Source of the DNA: Diploscapter coronatus
Taxonomy: Eukaryota; Nematoda; Chromadorea; Rhabditida; Rhabditidae
Length of the DNA stretch: 64,000 nt
Assembly (NCBI GenBank): GCA_964036155.1
Contig: OZ038423.1
Span: 56,683,249 to 56,747,248 of the forward strand
Direction of reading: 5' to 3'
The first letter of the stretch is position 1, and each line of letters opens with the position of its first letter. This document shows, piece after piece, positions 1 to 10,180 of the stretch. The position numbers and the translations under genes are program-made. Under the pieces are notes generated by a model. That model worked only from the letters and a program-made list of their open reading frames with translations, searched no databases and had not been told where the DNA came from.

Positions 1-112
1 TTTGAATAGATATGCTTCAACTAATTCGTATAAATATGTTGGCTTCACCATGCAATACTTCTGAAGCTAAACACGTTTTCTAATGAATAATTTTTAAACA
101 AACATTTTCCAG

Positions 113-3100
113 GCCTACTTCACGAACGTCGGCGGTTTCGACTGGAGTCTGCAGTTCAATTGGCACGGCATTCCGGAACGTGACAGGAAATCTCGATCCA
201 GGGCTATCGATCCTGTCAGGTAAGAAATTTAAATCTATAATTTTCCAGAAAACCTGATGTTTAGATCTCCAACCATGGCGGGCGGTCTGTTTTCCATCGA
301 TCGGGCTTACTTCGAGAAATTGGGCACCTACGATCCGGGCTTCGATATTTGGGGTGATTTTTAGTCGTTTCATCGAAATTAGTGAAAAATCCCATTTCAG
401 GCGGCGAAAATCTCGAGCTGAGTTTCAAGATTTGGATGTGCGGCGGGACGCTGGAAATCGTGCCCTGCTCCCATGTCGGTCACGTCTTCAGAAAGCGATC
501 GCCGTATAAGTGGAGGTTAGAAAATATTCATTTTGAATCTCTTTTGAAAATGTTTCATCAAACAGCTAAAATTGAGCATTTTCTCGGATCTTTAATTGTG
601 AACATTAAGGGTTTCGTACCAATTAAAAGAAAATCTAAATGTTAGCTCAAGGTAATCCCATTTACCCCCAATATCGAGGGTAAACTCGTTTCAATTAAAA
701 ACAAACGTTAAGTGGAATTAGTTTTGCTAAAATATTGAGCTTTTTAAACGTGATGAATTTTTGAGGATCTGAAGAAGTTAAAATTTTTGCAGGACGGGCG
801 TGAACGTGTTGAAGAGAAACTCGATCCGTCTTGCAGAGGTGTGGCTCGATGAGTACAAACAGTACTACTACGAGAGGATCAACAATCAGTTGGTAGGGGA
901 TTTTTATGACTTGATTTCCTATCGAATTTACATAAACAGTTTGAAAATACCAAATTTCATGATTTTTTTTGTGCAATTTTTGCGAGTTTTTGAAACGTAC
1001 TTTATTTGATTAATCAAATAGTGACTGGAAAACAGGTTTAGTAACGTGGAAATAATTTGAAATATATCTTGAAACATAGATTTTCCAGTTTATGATTTTT
1101 CCCCCAACACACAGACAACGTTAATTACATTGATTCAATGATCAATTGAATTCTTAAAGCAGCTCTTTGAAACATTAAAAAATTTGAAATTTCAGGGCGA
1201 CTTCGGTGACATTTCCGAGCGCAAGAAGCTTCGTGAGAATCTGCAGTGCAAGTCCTTCAAATGGTTAAATTTTTCGTTATTTAAAAAATCTGAGAGGTTG
1301 TTTTTTTCTGAAACTTTTCGATAGGTTTTTTTCTATCTTTTCCTTCAATATTCTATTTCAGAACTTTTCAAAAATAACCTAAAATTTCAGCATTTCATAA
1401 AAATAAAAAAGAAAATTTTCAGGTATCTGGACAACATTTTCCCTGAACTCTTCGTGCCCGGCGAGTCTATTGCTAAAGGAGAGGTACGTATTTTCTTATT
1501 CTTTTTTTTTTCTAAATTTCCCCTTTTCCCGCGTTTTTTCTCCTGTTGTTTGAAATTTGAATTTTCTGCGCGCATTTCCGCACATTTTAACGGAAATCAC
1601 ATACTTGCACAGACTTGTCGTAAGATTTTCTAAAATTGAACCAAGAAAAATCGTCTGCGACTTCGCATGCAAACTCTCTAAATTTATCCAAAAGTATCGG
1701 GTACTGTTTCATGAATTTTTCAAAGAAAAGTACTGGAAAGAATGAATACTTTTCCTAAATTTGTACTTTTTCAGAAGTACTCAATTTTCTAGATTTAAAA
1801 AATATTATTTTTATGAAACAGTATTCAAGTTTAATTTTGCCCGTCCCATGCACTGAAAAACCGATGTTGTTAAGTCTAATTTGCCCTTCGCCGAGCTTAT
1901 TTTTAAATTAGCAAATTTTAGTTTCTAGCCTCTAAATTTTTATTTTACGGATTTGAAAATTAACAATTTGACTCGAAAAATTAGCTCCACAACTTTTTGC
2001 ATGAAAAGAAAAGAGGTGGATCTAAAAATTTGATTTTTTTCCAGAAATAAAACTTCTACAAAATGGGTCAAATTAAAAAAAATGCACTTTCAGTTCAAAT
2101 TTTTAATATCGTTGTAAATCCATTTTCAGTTTCGTTTCTTTATTTCCTTATTTCAAAAAATATTTTAATTTAAAAAATTTTTCACAGGTCCGACTGGCTT
2201 ATTTTTCAATTGAAAAATAGAGTAGAATGTCAGAGAAATTAGGTATCAAGTCGATTTTCTCGCTAAAACACTGCAAAAGGAGACACTATTTTGGTTTAAA
2301 ATCAAAACTAATTAACGCTAATTATATAATAGGCTGATTTTCCCTTTGTTCAACTTATTAACTTACTAATTATCTCAGTTTTTATTTCCCAATTAACTCT
2401 AGCAAACATTTTGATTAGAAATTTCAATATTTCACTTAGCTTGTTTTGAGTAGTTTCAGAAAAATAACGCAGACAAGTTATAGATTTTCCCAGTAGGCTA
2501 ATCTAAAAATCTTGGAAAAGTACTGGAATTTTCGCAGGAACAAACTTATAAAGCACTGATTCGAGTACCTTTCCAATGAATCTACTAGAAGCTAGTCTGG
2601 GAAGGTAAAATTAGTTAAAATAAAAAGGCTAAAAATCTCGTGGTTTAGAAAAATTTGCATGCAAGTCGGGTCGATTTTCGGGAGTCTATCTTTGAAAATT
2701 ATGCTCTTTTTGAATGACTACCTTTTTCCTTTGAACTATCCTCTGTCTCGATACTGTGGTTGTCTTGAATAAGTGCTCGGTTTTCTGGAAAAGTATTGAA
2801 ATATATTGAAAAGTAATGAGCAAATACTCGGCTCTATACTTTTCTAAGACCATTACTTTTCCAGGATACCGAAAGAAAAAATCCTTTGGGTATGCTCTAT
2901 CTCTTGAATGATCCTACGGAAACCTTGATTTTTCTTCATTTTCCAAAAATAACCGATTTAAAAACGTTTCTTATTCTAATATGGAGTTTCGATGAGATCT
3001 AATAAGATTTTCAAGCGAAATATTAACTAAAAACTATAAAAATTCCCAAAAAAACAAATTAGTGTCTCTTTTTAAGGAAAGTGATTTTTTTATAAAGAAA

Positions 3101-5561
3101 GTCTGAACGAAAAATGCATTTTTAATGAGTTTCAAGAATTCAATATTTTGAAAATTTCTCACTTCAAAGCAATTCCATTTTCTATCCGTTAACGAAATGC
3201 TCAAATTTTCAGATAAAAAAGTGCATTCCATTTTTATTGATTCATGAAAATTTCCAAAACTTTCAAGAAAATGCATTTTTCGCCTACTTTTCAAACAAAA
3301 ACTCGCTCGACTTACCTAATTTTTCCTCAAACAGATTCGTAACCTCGGACAAACGGAGGGCGGTGGTCCTTCGGCGCGTTGTTTGGACTGCCAGATCGGT
3401 CGGCACGAGAAGAATAAGCCAGTCGGACTGTACCCCTGTCACGATCAGGGCGGAAATCAGGTGCTTTTTCAAATTTCCCAACTTTCCAGATCCGCAACCC
3501 GGCCACTGACAAGTGCGTCGATTCGGCCGTGGGCGAGGACATCGAAAACAAACCCGTCGGCCCCTACCCCTGTCACGGACAGGGCGGCAATCAAGTAAAA
3601 CAGCTCCAGAACTTTCTGGATTTCTCCGGAACATCAATTTTGAAGCTTCTAGAAAATATGCTCTGGAAAAAGAGATGTCGAGGTACCTTGGGCGCACCAA
3701 TTAACAAAAAATTAATTATTTAATTGACTAATTGTCTTATTAATCGGGCAATAACGCTAGAAATCTGAAGCGAAGAATATTTCATTCAGCTTTTCTATCA
3801 ATTATTTTATGAGTTTAAAGAGTTTTGAATGATCTAAAATCCTATCGCGCTAAAATTTAGTTTAAAAAATTAGGTTAAATAGGCTGCTTATCAAAAATGT
3901 TCGGGGTAAGGACGAGGGCTACTAATATCGAAAATTTCTGTTCTGTCCAGTCTTCTCTATAGAGCCGTAACTTCACAAGCGATAGGGAAAATATCTAAAA
4001 AAATAAATAAATAAATAAGAATGCGCTTTTCGAAAATTGTCTTATCTTAACTTTTTTCAAAATTAGATCTTTCGAAAATTAAAATATAGCTTCGAAATGC
4101 GGGCGGTGGTAACCGACAGTGTTTGGACTATAAAGCGACCGGCGAAAAATCATTCATGATGTACCAGTGCCATAATCAAGGCAGGGGTTTGATGGGATTA
4201 ATTTTTCAAAAAATGTTTCTTCTTTTTCCTAATTTTTAGATTTTTGAAAAATTAACCCCATCAATCCTAAAGTTTAGGAGGAAATCAGGTAAAATTTTCT
4301 AAAAGAATCACTTTAATGGTGCGCCCAGGTAGGTAAAATTATTATTTTAAAAATCTAAAAAAGAATCTGTTGAATCAGATATTTAGGGTTATTTGTAGTC
4401 TGAGATTCTTCGGAGAATTATCTACGATTTTATATTCAGAATTTATCGAATTTTTAGAGAATAACCCTAAATATTTGTTTAAAAATAAAAAAATAAAGTA
4501 ATATATTTCAGCTTAAATCTTTTATGTTTTTCTAGAAAGAAGATAAAAAAAATTAAACGATCATTATTCGTAATTTTTCAGTACTGGATGTTCTCTAAGG
4601 ACGGTGAGATTCGTCGTGACGAGTCTTGTGTGGACTACGCCGGCCAGGTAAGGATTTGAGAAAAAAATAAAAAGATAACAAATACAAATAATAATTTTGA
4701 GCATATTAAATAAGAAAAATTAAATCTAATTTAAAAAAGCTAAAAATTACGAATTCTTTTAGCTCGTTCTTCAATAATCTGCAATTTACGATAAATTTTT
4801 ATATTTTGATTTCAGGAGGTGATGATCTTCCCCTGTCACGGCATGAAAGGCAACCAGGAGTGGAGATACAATCCGGATGTGAGCTTTATTTCAAATCAGT
4901 TTTACACTCGTACCAAATATTTTGTGGCTTTTTGGAACATAGAAAGACCGATTTAGTGAAAACAATTCTTTTACTATTTTGAAGGAAACGCAAAACGTAT
5001 TCAGTAAAACTATAGAAAGCTCAAAAAATTTAGAATTCTTGTGAAGCCTAGAGGAATTAACTTTGTCTTGAAATGTGTATTTTATAACTTTCTTCAAAAA
5101 TCGCTGCACTATCTAATTCTTTCGAACCTGTCAAAAAATCGATTTTTTTAATTTGCTAATTTTTGGCTCACTGGTTACCACTCTTTTTGGGCAATAGTAT
5201 GAAAAAGAAGGTGGTAACTACAAAGGGTCCTAATTTTTGAAATATTTCAGACGAGCCGCCTCCAGCACACGGTCTCGCAGAAGTGTCTCGAGATGAGCAA
5301 GGACGGCGCCAAACTTCTCATGTCTCTCTGCGATTCATCCAACCAGTTCCAGGTACCCTAATTCTTTCAATACAAAAACGACAAACAAAATCGAATTTAT
5401 TAATCAATTCCTTCTAAATTTACAGCATTCTTTAAAAATTTAAGATTAAGATTATCTTTGGGTGAATATCGATAATTATTTGTGTCCTTTTCCAGAAATG
5501 GCGCTTCAAGGAGTACAACCAGGAGAAGGCCAACGAGTACAAAGTCCAGATGCCTAGCTAA
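113..5561 (+). CDS. gly-5: Polypeptide N-acetylgalactosaminyltransferase, gly-5 type (5'-truncated by window edge)
   Basis: Golgi enzyme that starts mucin-type O-glycosylation by moving GalNAc from UDP-GalNAc to Ser/Thr. Exons: 113-219, 265-353, 401-515, 793-892, 1196-1263, 1423-1483, one of three alternative exons (see separate entries), 4582-4647, 4816-4878, 5251-5352, 5496-5561. This gives 320 visible residues with exon A. The first visible exon reads [17 protein letters not shown], followed by [19 protein letters not shown] and [10 protein letters not shown], all hallmarks of the GalNAc-T catalytic domain. The linker [16 protein letters not shown] leads into a ricin-type lectin domain of three repeats. 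The N-terminus, transmembrane anchor and DxH metal motif lie left of the window. The C. elegans gly-5 gene is known to have isoforms differing in its lectin region, which supports the assignment. The family call is certain; the exact orthologue is probable. Confidence 0.93.
3335..3460 (+). other. gly-5: gly-5 alternative exon A (lectin alpha repeat)
   Basis: A 126-nt, phase 0-0 exon of 42 codons starting [11 protein letters not shown], with CLD near the middle and ending CHDQGGNQ, the standard alpha-repeat of the GalNAc-T ricin-type lectin domain. It is preceded by a strong acceptor (TTTCCTCAAACAG) after a 1.85-kb intron and followed by GTGCTT. It is interchangeable in frame with exons B and C. 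Confidence 0.85.
3490..3594 (+). other. gly-5: gly-5 alternative exon B (lectin alpha repeat)
   Basis: A 105-nt, phase 0-0 exon of 35 codons, [15 protein letters not shown]...CHGQGGNQ, homologous along its length to exon A. Only 29 nt (3461-3489) separate it from exon A. Its donor is CAA|GTAAAA. Including A and B together would duplicate the same lectin repeat; retaining the 29 nt would shift the frame. Confidence 0.85.
4090..4288 (+). other. gly-5: gly-5 alternative exon C (lectin alpha repeat), split by a hairpin intron
   Basis: Third copy of the same exon type. Segment 4090-4180 encodes [18 protein letters not shown] and on to CHNQ; segment 4278-4288 completes GGNQ. The split can be spliced with a GC donor at 4181 (34 codons, exact CHNQGGNQ) or a GT donor at 4187 (adds Gly-Arg, 36 codons). 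Both use the acceptor at 4277 and stay in frame. The 91-97-nt internal intron is a near-perfect inverted repeat (arms 4186-4214 and 4240-4267). Entry phase equals that of A and B. Confidence 0.75.
4379..4474. repeat. Perfect 15-bp inverted repeat in gly-5 intron
   Basis: ATATTTAGGGTTATT at 4379-4393 is exactly complementary to 4460-4474, giving a 96-nt stem-loop between exon C and the next constant exon. It may help splice-site choice or be a fold-back relic; nothing in it is coding. Confidence 0.6.
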
Positions 5562-7912
5562 GACAAATTTCTAAAGGTAGCCTTCAAAAACTTCTTGAAA
5601 ATATCATGTTTCATTTTTCTGCAAAAGCTTTATCTTCTTTTCCATGATGTTCAATCCAAAATTTGCTCACGATTCAATACGTTTCAAATCATTCATAAAA
5701 CTAAAAACTCTCTTTCGAGTTTAATAATTCAAACATGATATCATGTCTTATCAAATTTTAAACAAATCAACAGAATTTCAGATTCATCTCCCCTTCTCCA
5801 TGCAACCTACCACTCAACTTCTCCTCTCTCCCCACTTTTGCTCCGTCCACCTTTCGGATCTTCCCTCCGAAACTATCAATACGACACGATGATTACTACT
5901 ACTACTACCCCGAGGTGGTGGAATGCCTCGTTTTCTCAAACCAGGTCATTTTTCGCTACCTAATTTCTAGGAGCATCACCAGAATTTTTGGAAAATCGAT
6001 TTTACGATTCTTTTTCTGGAAATAGGCCCTTTTCTCTCACCCCCATTCACCACCACACACTTCCAACTCTAGCCTTTTTGTTTCGAAGTTTCGGATAAAA
6101 AATTTCGAAAATCAAAATTTCCAGTAAAAATATCATAAGTACTTTTCATGATTTTTAGAAAAGTAATTTTTATTACGGCTGCGAATAATTGTATCCCAAA
6201 GCGAGGGAAATGAAAAATAGCATAAGGGAACGAGTGTTTAAGACAAACGTGCTCACTTCGAATCTTTGGGCCAAAAGTATTCGCAGTCGCGCTTATTGTT
6301 AGTTTTGGAGAAAAGTACTTTATTATTTATATCAGCTTTTCCTTGAGTCCTCAATACAAGTTACAGTTTACTCTTCATATGCGATTGCTGTCAAAACATA
6401 CAGGTATAAGTCACGCTCGTTGTGTTATTCTTATGCGAATTTTTTGGAAAGGTACTATTTTTAGAAATGTACTTGAATAATTTTTTTATCACTACTTTTC
6501 CAGGATTTCATTTTTATCACTTTCTACTTGTAATTATTATCTAGAAGGGCTTTCAAAATCTATTTTTTCTAGGCTTTTTTAGGAAATCAAAAATTTTGAA
6601 GGCTCTCTTTGTCTTCATATCTTTCCCCATTAGAGAGCTTTATAGAGGATTTGTGAAATCGCAAAGATGTTGTTTTTCGCGCCGCGTTTTTGCAAAGCGG
6701 TGCGCAGTTTTATTTGTTTATAAATTTTATCACGAAACCATATCCGGTGTACCGATCAATTTGCGTTGTTTCAGATGTTATTTTGAGTCTGCCATTGATT
6801 TTTCTTATCTATTTATCGATTTTTATCAATCTGGGATTTTTTAATCATCTTATCGATTTTTAAAAACTCAAAAATCTCCTATTTTCGAATCCTCGTTCTT
6901 TCACTTATTTATGAGCAAAGTATTGGATTTGTTAGGATTTTGTAGAATAGGTCATAAAATGTGCCGCAGTTTTGCAAAAATTCATTTTTTGCAGTTCGGC
7001 GCGTTTTTTCTTATTTGAAAATTATCATTTTATCCTCGATCGTATATCAACAAAAAGTCTGTGATACTAAGGGTTTTCTTATTTTCATTCATTTACTTGA
7101 TCGATTTTCATTTATCAAATTCAGGCCAAAAATGAGCTGTTCTGGTGGGATTTTTGGTTTTGAACAACCTTTGAAAACGTTGTTTTCTCGTTCTGTGAAT
7201 TTTGACTTGTTTTCATTTCGATTCCTGGGTGTTTTTCGAGCCTAAAAAGGCTAACGAAAATAAATATTTCAATGATAACTCGATTTTCTTGTCAAGGCGT
7301 TTCAAGTTTATCTACCCAATTTACTTTTTGAATAACTTTAATTTTTGATTCAAATTGAGTACGGTTTTTTGCATGGTACTCTCCTTACCTTATGGTTTTG
7401 TTTGGGATAACTCTTGAGTCAAAACCAACTACCCATACTCATAAAACCACCTGTTGTTGAGAAGTTAATTTTTGATATCTAAGAAAATTTTCAAAAATTC
7501 ATATCTCCTTGTGTGTGCACATTCTAGAATAAGTTCTGGAACAAAAGTTGATCAACTTGAAGAGCTCTACAAGATTTCATGGCAAACTCCGACGTTAACT
7601 CACATTACCCTTATAAACACAGTACAGGTATGTAGGGTAATTTTTTCCCGCCAAAACAGGTGGTTGTTGTGACTCGTTATGGTTACATTATTTGTAGAGT
7701 TTTTCATGGGCTATCCAGTGCTAAAAACCCCATTTGATTTCGTCCACAAATAAGAAAGTTATGAATTTCTTCTCAAGGTTGGGTCTGTCAAAGCTTCAAG
7801 CTACCGTAATCCTGCATACGATCATTTTTATGAAAAACAAATCATACCATGAGAATCAGCGTGAAAAACTGAACAATATATGTGGAAATCAGCCAAATCC
7901 GAGGACTCTGGT
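5562..7912. other. gly-5 3' UTR and intergenic DNA
   Basis: The stop codon is followed by a plausible 3' UTR intron (GT at 5577, TTTCAG ending 5781) and a C/T-rich stretch to about 5960 with a short (ACT)n run. The rest is AT-rich without exon-like sequence. Open frames at 6596-6844 and 6961-7245 lack coding character and splice context. A fold-back element lies at 6176-6289. Confidence 0.5.
6176..6289. repeat. Fold-back element, related to 61561-61628
   Basis: Left arm 6176-6205 (GGCTGCGAATA ... TCCCAAAGCGAG) is the imperfect complement of right arm 6252-6289 (CTCACTTCG ... TTTGGG ... TATTCGCAG). The arm ends match those of the shorter hairpin at 61561-61628 (GCTGCGAGTA ... GTCCCAAA), so the two look like diverged members of one family. 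Confidence 0.6.
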
Positions 7913-8418
7913 CCGCATCTTTCTTGAGATTGGTTTTTACTAAAATTCACTCGTAAATTTTTTCGAAGAAATGCACTTCAAAATTTGTAGTTTTTTTAGT
8001 TCTTGAGATTCATTTGAAGACGTTGGAGATATTTCTTTTAAGATGTTGAGGACAGTTTTGCAAGGCTGGTTGAATGGATTCCATTCCGGGCTGAGTTAAA
8101 TCGAACTAGCATTACTAACGCAAACTAACACCCACCCAGCCTTGACCAGCTAGCACGTATCTTCGCGATAAAAATATAATCACGAAATTTTGAAAACTAT
8201 TTATTCGTAGAAGCCGTGACTAAGGATAAATTTGAGCAGACCGCTTTTCTTAACATGTACACGATTTTCATCTTTGAAAAGATATGAAGAATTTTTGAAA
8301 CTAGATAAAAATACGGAACTGACTATTTTGGACTTGGAATTTAAATATTATTGTCTTTCTAGAAAAATTTTAAAGGGATTCTCATATTCTTGAAACTTCA
8401 CCAACCGGATTCGTTGGA
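7913..8418. repeat. ~500-bp direct repeat, copy 1
   Basis: Matches 13480-13988 in the same orientation over about 500 bp with scattered substitutions and small indels. Both copies share, for example, AAGACGTTGGAGATATTTC and GGGCTGAGTTAAATCGAACT. An internal short inverted pair (CAAGGCTGG near 8070, CCAGCCTTG near 8138) is kept in both copies. No open frame is conserved. The C-type lectin gene lies between the copies. Confidence 0.85.
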
Positions 8419-9946
8419 AGACTCAAATAATTAGATTTTTCATTTTGGTGAATAAAATTTCCAAGGATATTACATTAATCTTTCCCGAAAAACTATCTAG
8501 TAATAAAGAATATTGATCAAGTTTTACGAAAAAGTAGAAAAATCCTGATTTTCCCCTACATTAAAGTAAGTCTGCAGAAATAGAGTAAACATCTTCACAG
8601 AGGTCCCTTTTATGCATTTTCCGTAGGGCATTCGAATAGGCTTCTTCACTACTAATTTTAAATATTTTGATCAAATTTGGTATTAACTTTTCGTGATGTT
8701 GAACAAAGTTGACTATTTATAACTAAATAAACGATTCCTTTTTGATAATTTATAATCTCTAATTTAAAATCATCTGCAGCAAACTGCTATTATTTGTCAG
8801 TTTTGTGTCAACCTAAATTTAGCCTATAATTTTGCAGGTTGTTTGCAATGGTAGAAACTTACGACTCTTTATTTTAAAAATATGTCTGAAAACCTTCAAT
8901 CGTCGAGATATGTAATTTACTCGTGCTCCTTTTCTGACTTTGGTAAACGGAAGTAATTCTGAATATGATCTTAATTTTAAGAATTAGTGATCATACAGCT
9001 ACTTTCAAAAATGAGCATTCTAATTGTAATTCTGAGAGTTTCTTCAACGTTTGAATTCTTGCTCAAAAATAATGATGTCAAAGCAAATGGCTCATTATAA
9101 TCGACCAATAATATCGAATTTAGTCTACTTGAGATAAAAATATTTAGTAGAGGTAATTAAAATTCTAACAGCCAGCTTTCAGCTGGCACTAGAACGACGA
9201 GCGAGGGAGTTCTAGTTTCTCTTATATCTTTTCATCATTCGCATTTATTTTGGATAGCCAAAGTTGGGAGATACTGTTTACTATCAAATAGTGGTGGGCG
9301 CAACTTCGTCTTCGAAGATTTTTAAATCCAAGACTTCGACACGTCTTCATTATTAAATTTTCCAAATTTCTGCTTTCTCACACATTTGCTATCAAAATTT
9401 CAATACGTAAAAAGACTAATTACGAGTTTCGAATCTAAAGGCCTGTTGGAAAGAATCATACGACCAGAACGCCCATTAAAACTTCTAATGCGAAGGACGT
9501 CCACTTTTTAGATATCCAAATTTTGTAATAACCCTAAAAAGTGAAGTCTTTCGCAACAGATCTATCCAAATTAGATGTTACATAAGAAAAGTGTCCAGTT
9601 GTGCGACGCGATTTTTAAAAATTATTATTATTATTATTAATTTAACATTTAATTCATTTATCCTTTTGATTATTTTTCCACCAGCAAAGATCTGGCGTAT
9701 CTGCCTCCTGGCAGGTTCTGCTTCTCTCTTTATCTCTTCCAATCATATAAAAGCAGCCCTAGAAAGGGAGATCACCAGAAAGCCCTTGCGATCTACCCCC
9801 AGTATATTTTCTTAACAAATGTTTCTCTGTAGCTTGTAATTAACCAAATTTCTATTAATGCGACCTGGTATCATAATTATGAATTCGCTCGTGCGGCCTA
9901 CCTCCTCTAGTTTATTTTCGCTTGACAAAAGTTCTCCCTAATTCTG
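8419..9946. other. Intergenic, no gene seen
   Basis: AT-rich sequence with no exon-like segment. It contains a perfect 7-bp stem with 3-nt loop at 9171-9187 (GCCAGCT TTC AGCTGGC) and an (ATT)n run near 9620. Confidence 0.5.
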
Positions 9947-9954
9947 TATAAAAG
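9947..9954 (+). promoter_or_regulatory. TATA box upstream of the C-type lectin gene
   Basis: TATAAAAG in the context CTGTATAAAAGGAAGC, 227 bp before the ATG and followed by a TTC-repeat tract and C/T-rich leader, as expected for a strongly regulated, non-housekeeping nematode promoter. The start site would be near 9975-9980. Inferred from sequence only. Confidence 0.5.
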
Positions 9955-10180
9955 GAAGCGAGGCTTCTTCTTCTTCTTCTCCACATACTGTTCTGATACT
10001 TCTCTGATACGGTCTTTCGATTCTATTTGGCTTCTCAATTCGACTGTCTTTCTACTGTTCCTTTTTGATTGATCTTGATATCTATATAGAAAGTTATAAA
10101 AATTTATCTCAAAATTACAAATTGCCTGAAATTCTAAGAATAAATGATCGACTTTTTAGGCCGCAATATTCTCAACTGAA

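Noticed and set aside
6596..7245. Open frames on the plus strand downstream of gly-5
   Set aside because: Phe/Ile-rich readings typical of AT-rich noncoding DNA, no splice context, no family resemblance.
9171..9187. Perfect 7-bp stem with 3-nt loop as a terminator
   Set aside because: Bacterial-type terminators do not apply in a nematode genome and no gene ends here.
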